Assembly (NCBI GenBank): GCA_046704785.1
Contig: JBJKRF010000167.1
Location: forward strand, 1 to 24,414
Length of the DNA: 24,414 nucleotides
Direction: 5' to 3'
Source: JBJKRF01 sp046704785
Lineage (GTDB): Bacteria; Chloroflexota; Anaerolineae; Anaerolineales; Villigracilaceae
The notes under the pieces are model-generated. The model was not told the origin of the DNA, did no database searches, and was given only the letters and a program-made list of their open reading frames with translations. How positions within the stretch are numbered: position 1 is the first letter of the stretch; every line of letters begins with the position of its first letter. This document shows positions 1 through 7,291 of the stretch, piece after piece. Made by a program: the position numbers and the translations under genes.

Positions 1-107
1 ATCTATTACAGGATGAGAAGAACGTTCTCCGTTTTTTAACTCATAAAAATCCGAGTATACCAGACCTCCGTCCGACATGTCAGCAACAGGGAGAACACCG
101 GCCCGAG

Positions 108-302
<195 letters not shown>

Positions 303-373
303 ACCCCCGCATTGACTCCCTTACCACGGAAAATTCCAAAGAACCCCAATAAATCTGCACTGCGCCAATGGCG

Positions 374-408
374 GAGAGTGGCCGAACTGAATAGTTGCGG
401 CCACTCTC
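374..408 (-). terminator. Hairpin after the YHYH lipoprotein gene
   Basis: A perfect 11-bp inverted repeat (GAGAGTGGCCG at 374-384, CGGCCACTCTC at 398-408) with a 13-nt loop lies 11 bp beyond the stop codon of the minus-strand gene. No T-run follows in the minus direction, so it is an RNA 3'-end hairpin or a terminator without a U-tract. Position and stem strength support a 3'-end role. Confidence 0.5.
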
Positions 409-419
409 GCTTCTTTCAG

Positions 420-1913
420 TTATGGGTTTTGGTTTTGTTGCGGAGGGGAACCGTTTGCTCCCGCTCCAGGGCCGCCAGGGGGTAGCCCCAGCGCAGCGAT
501 CAAGGCTTGTTCGGTAACGCCGAGTTGTGCGGCGGCAGCGGCCAGATCGGGGCGACCTTGGCCCGGATCTCCCAAGGCGGCGCGCAGGGCCTGTTCGGTG
601 ACGCCCAACTGGCTGGCAGCCGCGGCAAAATCGATCTGCGGGCGTTGCCTTTGCTGTCCATTCTGGGCCTGGGGCTGCTGGCCGCCGTTTTGAGACTGTT
701 GACCACCATTCTGTTGATTCTGTGACCCTCCGGGATTCTGCTGCTGCCTACCGCCACCGCCCACGGAAACGCGCGTAGGTTGGCCGCGGAAACAACCTAA
801 GGTGTAGGGATAATCAGCCGTGGCAACGTAGTGATACATGTTCACGAGCTTGCCATCCCATTCGACTTCGCTGGTGATGCCATGACATGCGTCCAAATCG
901 GCGGTCGTCAGGGTTTTCCCGTTTTGGACCGGCCCGTAGATGCCAAATCCATCCAGGGCGTAACCCACCAGGGGCGAATTCCCATTGGCGTCCACCTGAT
1001 CCGGCACACAACTGGTCAGGCTGTGGTAATGATAGGTACCGTCCTGTTGCGGATGTCCCTGGCAGCTATCCTGGACTTCGTGCGCTACGGCATCGCGTCC
1101 ACCGGCATCCAGCGCGTCGAAGAGGTAAGAGCCTGTCAACATAATGCCAATCGGCCCAAGGGTCAGGCAGGATGGCTGCGAAGCGAGCGTGGGATTGGCC
1201 GGCAAATTCAAGTTAACTGTCTGAGCGCTGATATGGTTGGGATTATGGTCATAAAGATACGCGCGGTCGCCTGGTGAAATCGGATAGTTTCCGGTCGGAT
1301 GGTCGGGCAATCCATTGCCAGTAATAATCCGCGAATCGCCTTGCAGGCTGACGTTGAAAACGGAAGTCCAATTTGCGGAACCACTCACGGTGGGTTTGAC
1401 CGTTTCGTTGAATGTGCCGTCGCTATTGATCCAACTACCGCTATGGGAAGCGCCGCCATTCCCGAAATTGGTCTGGCAGGACCAAACCGAGCCTACTTCT
1501 GGCTGTGTGGAAATGTGCCCGTCGCCAAGCGGCAGATGTGTCAGATCGACGCTGGTCGTGCCTGCGTTATTCACGTCATTCTGACTGGCAGGCGCCTGTC
1601 CATTGGACTGTTGTCCGTTGGCGAGTGGCTGCCCGTTGGGAGGTTGTTGCCCGTTGGGTTGCTGCTGTCCATTAGGAGGCTGCTGCCCGTTGGGTTGCTG
1701 TGCATTGGCAGATCCCTGCGCATTAGCAGCGGACTGCGAATTGGACGATTGCTGCCCATTGGCAGGCTGCTGTAGCGCTTGTCCACTCGCTTGTGAATTC
1801 CCAGCCGACGGGACAGATTGCTGAGCCGCTGCCGGCGCAAGGGTAGCAGCCGGCGCGCAGCCGGTCAACACCAGGAAGGCAATCATACAAAGGGATAAGA
1901 TTTTTTTTGTCAT
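420..1913 (-). CDS. YHYH-domain lipoprotein with Q/N/G-rich linkers
   Basis: The predicted product is a 497-residue surface lipoprotein. The chosen start at 1913 has an AAGGAG site 8 bases upstream and begins a classic lipoprotein signal (MTKKILSLC, hydrophobic stretch, LTGC with lipidated Cys19); an earlier in-frame ATG at 1976 would bury the signal. Residues 20-112 are low-complexity with repeated NGQQPP/NGQQ units. A YHYH domain spans about 140-382, with the GTYHYH motif at 292-297, several Cys (146, 249, 284, 302, 343, 374) and DGFGIYGP at 321-328. A second Q/N/G linker (387-426) precedes two tandem about 21-residue helical repeats (LGVTEQAL-A-LG, about 428-448 and 456-476). YHYH proteins are widespread secreted proteins without an assigned reaction. 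The gene diverges from dhaR and appears unrelated to glycerol use. Confidence 0.85.
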   Translation of the reverse strand: MTKKILSLCMIAFLVLTGCAPAATLAPAAAQQSVPSAGNSQASGQALQQPANGQQSSNSQSAANAQGSANAQQPNGQQPPNGQQQPNGQQPPNGQPLANGQQSNGQAPASQNDVNNAGTTSVDLTHLPLGDGHISTQPEVGSVWSCQTNFGNGGASHSGSWINSDGTFNETVKPTVSGSANWTSVFNVSLQGDSRIITGNGLPDHPTGNYPISPGDRAYLYDHNPNHISAQTVNLNLPANPTLASQPSCLTLGPIGIMLTGSYLFDALDAGGRDAVAHEVQDSCQGHPQQDGTYHYHSLTSCVPDQVDANGNSPLVGYALDGFGIYGPVQNGKTLTTADLDACHGITSEVEWDGKLVNMYHYVATADYPYTLGCFRGQPTRVSVGGGGRQQQNPGGSQNQQNGGQQSQNGGQQPQAQNGQQRQRPQIDFAAAASQLGVTEQALRAALGDPGQGRPDLAAAAAQLGVTEQALIAALGLPPGGPGAGANGSPPQQNQNP

Positions 1914-2025
1914 CAGATTTCTCCTTTCAAGAGTTGGTTCTGGGGTATCTTGGTTTTCCGCATGGAGAAAGATCACTCTGTTTCGCCATGCCGGTTTCCA
2001 AAGGCCCTGTCTGTTTGATGTTGGC

Positions 2026-2058
2026 AGGATAGCAAAAAGATGTTCAGGAATTGTTCAG
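2026..2058 (-). promoter_or_regulatory. Promoter with PhoB/OmpR-like direct repeats
   Basis: On the plus strand TGTTCAG occurs at 2041-2047 and again at 2052-2058, a 7+4 layout with an exact 11-bp period typical of OmpR/PhoB-family sites. A looser third unit, TGTTTGG, lies in phase at 2074-2080. Reading the minus strand, the repeats cover the position where a -35 box would be, about 10 bp upstream of a -10-like TATCCT (2031-2026), and no good -35 hexamer is present. That is the usual geometry of a response-regulator-activated promoter. It would drive the YHYH lipoprotein gene from a leader of about 105 nt. The regulator itself is not in the window. Confidence 0.45.
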
Positions 2059-2159
2059 ATTTGTTTTGAGTTCTGTTTGGAATCGATCCCAATTCTGCAA
2101 ATTTTAGAGAGCGCACCCCATATCTATTCTCACAAAGAACCTAAAAGACCAAAGCCCTT

Positions 2160-2188
2160 TTGCCAGATTGTTGTATACTAAATATGAT
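2160..2188 (+). promoter_or_regulatory. Sigma70-type promoter of dhaR
   Basis: TTGCCA (2160-2165), a 17-bp spacer and TATGAT (2183-2188) make a good housekeeping promoter reading toward dhaR. The palindromic repeat begins at 2189, so transcription should start within its left arm and the whole repeat would lie in the dhaR leader RNA. Confidence 0.55.
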
Positions 2189-2298
2189 GGTTCATTGGGA
2201 ATCTGCGGGATGAAGCCGATTTGTGGGGGTTTTGGCGGCGCTAAACCCCCCCTACACCCCCACATTTACTCCCTTACCACGGAAAATCCCAAAGAACC
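2189..2298. repeat. Palindromic repeat, copy B (complete)
   Basis: This 110-bp element has imperfect terminal inverted repeats (GGTTCATTGGGAATCTGCGG at 2189-2208; the complement of the right end reads GGTTCTTTGGGATTTTCCGT) and a G-rich/C-rich centre (TGTGGGGGT ... ACCCCCACA). Its left 39 bases match 15266-15304 with one mismatch, and its right arm matches copy A (310-345). It carries no ORF, so it resembles a REP/MITE-like non-autonomous repeat. It sits between the dhaR promoter and start codon and may fold in the transcript. Confidence 0.7.
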
Positions 2299-2317
2299 AA
2301 TAAGATGAGTTAAGGCT

Positions 2318-4288
2318 GTGGCTCTCGATCATGTGGAACTGGCCTGGAAAGAATTCATCGACGGGCAGGTTATACCCTCAGCATTATCGCCAATTATCGC
2401 CAACTCGTGGCGACGAAGCTGGGGGCATGTCAACTTATCGCAGAAGCTGTGTATCGCTCAGTTAAGTTCCGAACATCTCCTGGCAGCACAAATTGCGAGC
2501 TTCGATTTCATCTCGGTCGTCCGCCCAATCATGGAAGATATTTACCAATGTGTGGAGCGGTCGAACACGTCCATGATTTTGGTGAACGGGGCAGGCTATG
2601 TACTCGATCTTTTGGGGGATCAAGAAATGCTAAAAGTCCTTCAACAATTGGGAATTCGCCAGGGCTCTTTGCTTTCCGAAGAACACATTGGCACCAACGC
2701 CCTGGGATTGGCGCTCACAGAACAGACGCCCGTGCGCGTTGTGGGCGCGGAACATTATCATCAGGAATTCCACCAACTCGCCGGCGCCGCTGCTCCCATC
2801 TTTGACTTGAGCGGTCGTCCGCTTGGCGCGCTTGGGTTGTTCACGTACGCCTCGAATTACCACGCCCATTCCCTGGGGTTGGTGGCGGCCGGGGCGCGAG
2901 CCATCGAGGGACAAAAACGATCAGACACTTTGCTCGAAGAGCAAAACAACCAGCTTGCGCAACTCAACGCCATCCTGTCCACAATCAATGATGGAATCGC
3001 CGTCTGGAATTCAGAGCACACCCTGATTCACGTTAACGCTGCAGCAAGCGACATCCTGGGCAAACCCGTTCAATCACTTGTGGGGAAACGGGTCGAACCG
3101 TTGTTTTCGACGTCTTCTTTTGTCATCGAAGCAATCCAACAAAACAAACACCTCAGCGATGTGGAAATAAGCATCACGCTGGACGAACGAACGATCAATT
3201 GCTTTATCAGTTTGCATTTTGTCCTCAACAAGAAAAACAATGGGCCGCAGTGGGGAATCGCCACATTGCGGACGGAAAAAGACGTCCGCCGCCTCGTGCA
3301 ACACCAGATCGGCGCGAACGCGATGTTTACCCTCGATGACATCCCCGGCGATTCGGTGCAAATGCAACAGGTACGGCGGTTCGTCCAATCGGCAGCCGAC
3401 GCAGAAGCCAGCATCTTGGTGCACGGCGAGGTGGGGACGGGGAAGAACGTGCTTGCCAATGCCATTCACAACGCCAGTCGTCGGCGTGACGGCCCCTTCG
3501 TCATCTTCGCCTGTTCGTCCATCCCGAACGAGCTTGCGATCAACGAACTCTTGGGGCACGACGAAAGCCTGGGGCCTGCCGGACTGGGAGGCAGACCCAG
3601 CAAGTTCGAACTGGCTCAATCGGGCACGCTCTTCTTTCAGGATATCGACGCTCTGCCCCTGGAAGCTCAATCGGTGCTCCTGAACGTGCTCGAGATGGGC
3701 TTTGTACAGCGTCTTGGCAGCCGGCGTCCCATCGAAGTGGACGTGCGCGTGATCGCCTCCACGCATGTTGACATGGAGGCGCTGATCGCGCAGGGCAGTT
3801 TTCGCCCTGATCTTTTCTACCGTTTGAGCACCTTTGCCATCCTGCTGCCTCCCTTGCGTGAGCGTCCAGGTGACATTCCATTGATCGTCGACCGCATCCT
3901 GCATCGTTTGTCCTACCAACTGGGTTACTCGTTTGAACTCGGATTAGGCATTATGGATGTGCTGAAGCGATGCGTCTGGCCCGGCAATGTCCGTGAGTTG
4001 GAGTCGGTGTTGGGGCGGGCCGCCATGCAAGTCGGGCCCAAAGGCGTTATCGAACTTACCCATCTGCCCGGTTCGATTTTTTACGTTGCCGAAACGCCCA
4101 AGGGGCCCCAGGCCCAACCCACCGTCCAGCCACTGGCTCAAATCGAACGAGAGACCATTCTACGCACCACGCAGCTTTGTCGGGGAAATGTCACACAGAT
4201 GGCGCTCGCCCTGGGGATCAGCCGTACCACGCTCTGGAGAAAGTTGAAAGAATTTTCGATCCAGGCCAAAGACTACCGTCCGGGGTAA
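2318..4288 (+). CDS. dhaR: DhaR/AcoR-type transcriptional activator, degenerate AAA+
   Basis: This 656-residue regulator has the DhaR layout: an N-terminal sensor with a GAF-like region (about 50-200), a PAS domain (about 210-320), an AAA+ region (about 335-570) and a C-terminal Fis-type helix-turn-helix (608-645). Walker A is present but altered (GEVGTGKN, 370-377). The sigma54-contacting GAFTGA loop is replaced by SLGPAG (about 415-420), and Walker B reads LFFQDI (438-443) instead of LFLDEI. In E. coli DhaR activates the dha operon from a sigma70 promoter and is switched by DhaL and DhaK; the degenerate motifs here fit such sigma54-independent action. The GTG start at 2318 puts the conserved N-terminal helix at the start; the ribosome site (TAAGG) is weak. 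It lies directly upstream of glpF-dhaK-dhaL-glpK, its likely target. Confidence 0.85.
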   Translation: MALDHVELAWKEFIDGQVIPSALSPIIANSWRRSWGHVNLSQKLCIAQLSSEHLLAAQIASFDFISVVRPIMEDIYQCVERSNTSMILVNGAGYVLDLLGDQEMLKVLQQLGIRQGSLLSEEHIGTNALGLALTEQTPVRVVGAEHYHQEFHQLAGAAAPIFDLSGRPLGALGLFTYASNYHAHSLGLVAAGARAIEGQKRSDTLLEEQNNQLAQLNAILSTINDGIAVWNSEHTLIHVNAAASDILGKPVQSLVGKRVEPLFSTSSFVIEAIQQNKHLSDVEISITLDERTINCFISLHFVLNKKNNGPQWGIATLRTEKDVRRLVQHQIGANAMFTLDDIPGDSVQMQQVRRFVQSAADAEASILVHGEVGTGKNVLANAIHNASRRRDGPFVIFACSSIPNELAINELLGHDESLGPAGLGGRPSKFELAQSGTLFFQDIDALPLEAQSVLLNVLEMGFVQRLGSRRPIEVDVRVIASTHVDMEALIAQGSFRPDLFYRLSTFAILLPPLRERPGDIPLIVDRILHRLSYQLGYSFELGLGIMDVLKRCVWPGNVRELESVLGRAAMQVGPKGVIELTHLPGSIFYVAETPKGPQAQPTVQPLAQIERETILRTTQLCRGNVTQMALALGISRTTLWRKLKEFSIQAKDYRPG

Positions 4289-4320
4289 AAATCCATTTTT
4301 AATGTTCTTGCAAGGAAAGT

Positions 4321-4367
4321 GTTTCACAAAGGAACGTTTGTCCGCAAAAAGCGTCACAACCTGAAAC
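4321..4367. promoter_or_regulatory. Candidate activator site (GTTTCA ... TGAAAC)
   Basis: GTTTCA (4321-4326) and its exact complement TGAAAC (4362-4367) are arranged as an inverted pair ending about 50 bp upstream of the predicted transcription start. A related pair (GTTTTCA at 4395, TGAAAAC at 4442) flanks the promoter. The location suits binding by the adjacent DhaR-like activator. The assignment is inference. Confidence 0.35.
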
Positions 4368-4383
4368 GTTTTTGGGGAGATTT

Positions 4384-4413
4384 TTGTAAAAACTGTTTTC
4401 AGCAGCCTACAAT
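4384..4413 (+). promoter_or_regulatory. Promoter of the glpF-dhaK-dhaL-glpK operon
   Basis: TTGTAA (4384-4389), an 18-bp spacer and TACAAT (4408-4413) form a sigma70-like promoter that predicts initiation near 4420 and a leader of about 304 nt. The mediocre -35 and slightly long spacer suit an activator-dependent promoter. Confidence 0.45.
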
Positions 4414-4449
4414 AATAAAGTGTTTTGGTTCCCCGGTTTGCTGAAAACA
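4394..4449. promoter_or_regulatory. 11-bp inverted repeat spanning the glpF promoter start
   Basis: TGTTTTCAGCA (4394-4404) and TGCTGAAAACA (4439-4449) are perfect complements separated by 34 bp. The left arm lies in the promoter spacer and the right arm is downstream of the predicted start. A dimeric regulator bound to both arms could occlude or loop the promoter. Only the distal arm would be in the RNA, which argues against an RNA hairpin. Confidence 0.45.
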
Positions 4450-4500
4450 AAATGATGCAAATCTTTCTTTCCTACTTGGAACATAATCTACATGGTTGGT

Positions 4501-4627
4501 TTCTTTCTGTTCGATTTACGGTCGAGCAGAAGGAATGCGTCAAAAAGCCTAAAGTCTTTTGACGTTTTCGTCTGTGCACCATCGCGGGTACGAAATCACT
4601 TTCTGTTCGATCTCATTTGTCAGAAAG
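4501..4627 (+). promoter_or_regulatory. Structured glpF leader with two competing hairpins
   Basis: CTTTCTGTTCGAT occurs twice, at 4503-4515 and 4599-4611. The first copy forms a 14-bp RNA stem (4501-4514 with 4522-4535) with a 7-nt loop; the two non-Watson-Crick positions are G-U pairs in the sense RNA. The second copy begins a 7-bp stem (4599-4605 with 4621-4627). Because the left arms are identical, each right arm could also pair with the other copy, giving mutually exclusive folds. No T-run follows, so this is not an ordinary attenuator. It is unlike any riboswitch class I can recognise by eye. Confidence 0.4.
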
Positions 4628-4723
4628 GAGGAAACAAGGGGAAAAACGACAAGACCTGCTCTTCCCATCATCAGAAACCAGTTGCTAACCTATGCAAACC
4701 CAACATCATAAGGAGAATGGAAC

Positions 4724-5503
4724 ATGTTAGGACAATTCATCGGCGAGCTCTTTGGCACCTTTATCCTGATCTTATTGGGCGATGGTGTCGTTGCGAACGT
4801 CGGTCTGGCCCCCCGCCTGGCTGCTCCGGCCTATAACTGGAACACCATCACCATCGGATGGGCTTTCGCGGTGATCGTGGCCGTGTATGTGTCCGCTGGT
4901 GTTTCAGGTGCTCATATCAACCCGGCCGTTACCATTGCTTTGGCCGTAAAAGGGGACTTCCCCTGGAGCAAAGTTCTGCCTTACATCGTTGCTCAGGTCG
5001 TCGGTGCCTTCCTGGGCGCTTTGGGCGTCTATCTGGTCTATATGGATGGTCTCAGGAGCGCAGGTGTACCCAACGTCTGGTGCACCGGTCCCGGTTCTAT
5101 GTTCGGCCAAGCCTTCTGGGGCGGTACAGGCGCCACGTCAGCAGGCAGCTATAGCCTTTTGAACGCGACCATCACAGAGATTTTCGGCACGGCCGTCCTG
5201 CTGTGGGGCGTTTTAGCCAGCGGCGACTCGCGGAATACCGGCCTGATGCACAATTTGGGCCCGTTCCTGGTTGGTGGTACGGTTCTGGCGGTTGGCCTGT
5301 CTCTGGGTGGCCCCAGCGGATATGCCATCAACCCCGCTCGTGACTTTGGGCCGCGTCTGTTCGGTGTACTCGCCGGCACGACGGGTCTATTCGACGGACT
5401 TTACTGGCTTGTCGCTCCAATCATTGGCCCGATCATCGGAGGCATTCTCGGCGCATGGACGTATGGCTGGTTCGTTACAGCTTTTCTGCCCGAGAAGAAA
5501 TAA
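4724..5503 (+). CDS. glpF: Aquaglyceroporin (glycerol uptake facilitator)
   Basis: This 259-residue MIP-family channel for facilitated entry of glycerol and related polyols has six predicted membrane helices and two half-helix loops. The first pore motif is HINPAVT (NPA at 66-68) and the second is INPARDFGP (203-207). The Asp following the second NPAR is the signature of glycerol-conducting members rather than water-only aquaporins. Length is normal for GlpF. The start has AAGGAG about 9 bases upstream. It is the first gene of the operon, 65 bp ahead of dhaK and 4 genes ahead of GlpK's terminator, so it supplies substrate to both the kinase GlpK and the Dha kinase. Confidence 0.93.
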   Translation: MLGQFIGELFGTFILILLGDGVVANVGLAPRLAAPAYNWNTITIGWAFAVIVAVYVSAGVSGAHINPAVTIALAVKGDFPWSKVLPYIVAQVVGAFLGALGVYLVYMDGLRSAGVPNVWCTGPGSMFGQAFWGGTGATSAGSYSLLNATITEIFGTAVLLWGVLASGDSRNTGLMHNLGPFLVGGTVLAVGLSLGGPSGYAINPARDFGPRLFGVLAGTTGLFDGLYWLVAPIIGPIIGGILGAWTYGWFVTAFLPEKK

Positions 5504-5568
5504 CCGACATTCCAGATAAGGGCGCGGTCAGCCTTTTTCTGAAAGTAAGGTGCTGATGGAGGTAACAA

Positions 5569-6570
5569 ATGAAAAAATTGATCAACAAACCAGAGGATGT
5601 CGTCCGTGAAGAGTTGGAGGGCGTAAGAATTGCCCACCCCGATCTCATCAAAGTCAACTTTGACCCAAACTTTGTCGTACGCGCTGACGCGCCCGTCAAA
5701 GGTAAAGTCGGCATTGTCTCTGGTGGTGGCTCAGGCCACGAGCCCATGCACGGCGGATTTGTAGGCATGGGTATGCTTGACGCTGCCTGCCCTGGCGCCG
5801 TGTTCACATCTCCCACCCCCGATCAGATGCTCGAGGCCACCAAAGCCGTCAACGGCGGCAAAGGAGTGCTGCATATCGTCAAGAATTACACCGGCGATAT
5901 CATGAACTTCGAGATGGCCGCCGACCTGGCCCGCGGCGAGGATATCGAAGTCGAAAGCGTTGTGATTGATGACGATGTTGCCGTCAAAGACAGCCTGTAC
6001 ACGGCGGGTCGCCGCGGCGTGGGTAGTACGGTGCTGGCCGAAAAACTGTGCGGCGCTGCTGCAGAGCAAAAACGCTCTCTCAAAGAAGTCGTCGCGGTCT
6101 GCAACCAGGTCAAGGAATTGGGACGAAGCATGGGGATGGCGCTTACATCCTGCACGGTACCGCACGTGGGCAAACCGACCTTCGACCTGCCGGAAGACCA
6201 GATGGAGATTGGAATCGGAATCCATGGGGAACCGGGTCGCACGCGCATGCCTGTCAAACCTGCGGATGAAATCGTCGAGATGTTGATGGAAGCGATCATC
6301 AGCGATATTCCCTACAAGTCAGGCGATCAGGTTTTGCTTTTTGTCAACGGGATGGGAGGCACGCCACTGATCGAGTTATATATCGTCTATCGCAAAGCAC
6401 ACGAGATCGCTGTCAAGCATGGGCTGAACATTGTGCGCCATTTGATCGGTCCTTACATCACCAGCCTTGAAATGGCCGGCACATCCATCACCATGCTCAA
6501 GATGGACGATGATATGATCAAGTTATGGGATGCCCCCGTCAACACTCCCGGTTTGCGTTGGGGCGTCTAG
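5569..6570 (+). CDS. dhaK: PTS-dependent dihydroxyacetone kinase, DhaK subunit
   Basis: DhaK (333 residues) binds dihydroxyacetone covalently and presents it to DhaL for phosphorylation to DHAP in the cytoplasm. The N-terminal segment GGGSGHEPMHGGFVG (about 52-66) includes His57. Asp109 is in NYTGDIMNFEMA. His219 in GIGIHGEPG is the residue expected to form the hemiaminal bond with the substrate. Length and start match the single-domain PTS-type DhaK, not the ATP-dependent fused kinase. GGAGG precedes the ATG by 7 bases. dhaL follows after 64 bp and DhaM is encoded farther downstream. In E. coli, DhaK also restrains DhaR, and dhaR is adjacent here. Confidence 0.95.
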   Translation: MKKLINKPEDVVREELEGVRIAHPDLIKVNFDPNFVVRADAPVKGKVGIVSGGGSGHEPMHGGFVGMGMLDAACPGAVFTSPTPDQMLEATKAVNGGKGVLHIVKNYTGDIMNFEMAADLARGEDIEVESVVIDDDVAVKDSLYTAGRRGVGSTVLAEKLCGAAAEQKRSLKEVVAVCNQVKELGRSMGMALTSCTVPHVGKPTFDLPEDQMEIGIGIHGEPGRTRMPVKPADEIVEMLMEAIISDIPYKSGDQVLLFVNGMGGTPLIELYIVYRKAHEIAVKHGLNIVRHLIGPYITSLEMAGTSITMLKMDDDMIKLWDAPVNTPGLRWGV

Positions 6571-6588
6571 GCCGCTTAATTTTGCAAA

Positions 6589-6614
6589 GCCAGGGCGAGG
6601 CGGGGCGCTCTGGC
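6589..6614 (+). other. Intercistronic hairpin between dhaK and dhaL
   Basis: GCCAGGGCG (6589-6597) and CGCTCTGGC (6606-6614) pair with one mismatch (G-U in the sense RNA) around an 8-nt loop. No T-run follows, and the downstream gene has its own ribosome site, so it is more likely an mRNA stability or processing element than a terminator. Confidence 0.45.
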
Positions 6615-6634
6615 CTACACCAACGGAGTCGGAT

Positions 6635-7273
6635 ATGCCCATTCAACGTGATGACGCACTGGCCTGGATCAAAGCCTGTGCAAATGTAATTGCTGAAAAC
6701 AGCAACTATCTGACGGAGCTCGACGCCGCGATTGGAGATGCCGATCATGGTGCGAACATGGACCGCGGATTCAAGGCTGTTTTGAATAAATTGCCGGAAG
6801 TCAGCGATAAAGATATCGGCACCATCTTCAAGACCGTCGGCATGACCTTGCTCTCTACCGTTGGTGGTGCAGGTGGCCCGTTATACGGAACTTTCTTTCT
6901 CCAAATGGGGATGAAAACTGCCGGGAAAATGGAACTCAGTCTTGCCGATTGGGCCGAGGCCTTGGAAGCGGCGTTGAACGGTGTCGTCATGCGAGGCAAA
7001 GCAGCCCCAGAGGATAAGACCATGGTGGACGCTTTGACTCCCGCTGTCAGCACATTGAAGGAAGCCGTTCAGGCAAACCAGCCCATCAGCACAGCATTGG
7101 AGATGTCGGCCGAAGCGGCGGAAAAAGGGATGGAAGCAACGGTTCATCTGGTGGCGCGCAAAGGTCGCGCCAGTTATCTGGGCGAGCGTTCAGCCGGCCA
7201 CCAAGACCCGGGCGCTACGTCATCCCACATGCTTTTACAAATCGCCGCCGAAGCCTGGAAGGACGCTTCCTGA
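6635..7273 (+). CDS. dhaL: PTS-dependent dihydroxyacetone kinase, DhaL subunit
   Basis: DhaL (212 residues) carries the tightly bound ADP that receives phosphate from DhaM and passes it to Dha on DhaK. The nucleotide/Mg site is clear: Asp30, Asp35 and Asp37 in LDAAIGDADHG, the same positions as in E. coli DhaL. A glycine-rich loop (TVGGAGGPLYGT) and the C-terminal GRASYLGERSAGHQDPGA, both typical of the family, are present. I chose the ATG at 6635 because GGAG lies 6 bases upstream and the protein then aligns with the family; the frame is open back to 6530 but that would overlap dhaK and add an unrelated tail. In enteric bacteria DhaL-ADP activates DhaR. Confidence 0.95.
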   Translation: MPIQRDDALAWIKACANVIAENSNYLTELDAAIGDADHGANMDRGFKAVLNKLPEVSDKDIGTIFKTVGMTLLSTVGGAGGPLYGTFFLQMGMKTAGKMELSLADWAEALEAALNGVVMRGKAAPEDKTMVDALTPAVSTLKEAVQANQPISTALEMSAEAAEKGMEATVHLVARKGRASYLGERSAGHQDPGATSSHMLLQIAAEAWKDAS

Positions 7274-7291
7274 CATCTTTCTGAACGTTCA

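Larger units (their letters stand above)
1914..2317. other. Divergent intergenic region, YHYH gene / dhaR
   Basis: This 404-bp region separates the divergent YHYH lipoprotein and dhaR genes. It holds the lipoprotein Shine-Dalgarno site and leader, a minus-strand promoter with 11-bp-spaced direct repeats (2026-2058), a plus-strand promoter (2160-2188) and a complete palindromic repeat (2189-2298). No further ORF or RNA gene is recognisable. Confidence 0.7.
4289..4723 (+). other. 435-bp control region upstream of glpF
   Basis: This stretch has no credible gene. It contains TGAAAC/GTTTCA-type inverted elements, a promoter (4384-4413), an 11-bp inverted repeat around the predicted transcription start, and a predicted leader of about 300 nt with two hairpins built on a shared 13-bp repeat. 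Ribosome-site-like AGGAGG at 4626-4631 is not followed by a start codon at a usable distance. The true glpF site is AAGGAG just before 4724. Confidence 0.65.

Noticed and set aside
1590..1800. CRISPR-like or satellite repeats
   Set aside because: These are imperfect short repeats encoding the NGQQPP-type linker of the lipoprotein, with no spacers.
3074..3919. 281-residue antisense frame within dhaR
   Set aside because: It is a shadow of the clear dhaR coding frame and has no recognisable domain.
4426..4441. Sigma54-like TGG ... TTGC element upstream of glpF
   Set aside because: The distance between the GG and GC dinucleotides is 11 bases where sigma54 promoters need 10, and the nearby regulator lacks GAFTGA. 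A sigma70-like promoter just upstream explains the site better.
4492..4836. 114-residue open frame overlapping the glpF start
   Set aside because: It crosses the leader hairpins, has no ribosome site at its ATG, and runs out of frame into glpF. Its composition does not look coding.
6589..6614. Transcription terminator between dhaK and dhaL
   Set aside because: The hairpin lacks a T-run and separates two subunits of one enzyme, so an mRNA processing or stability role is more likely.
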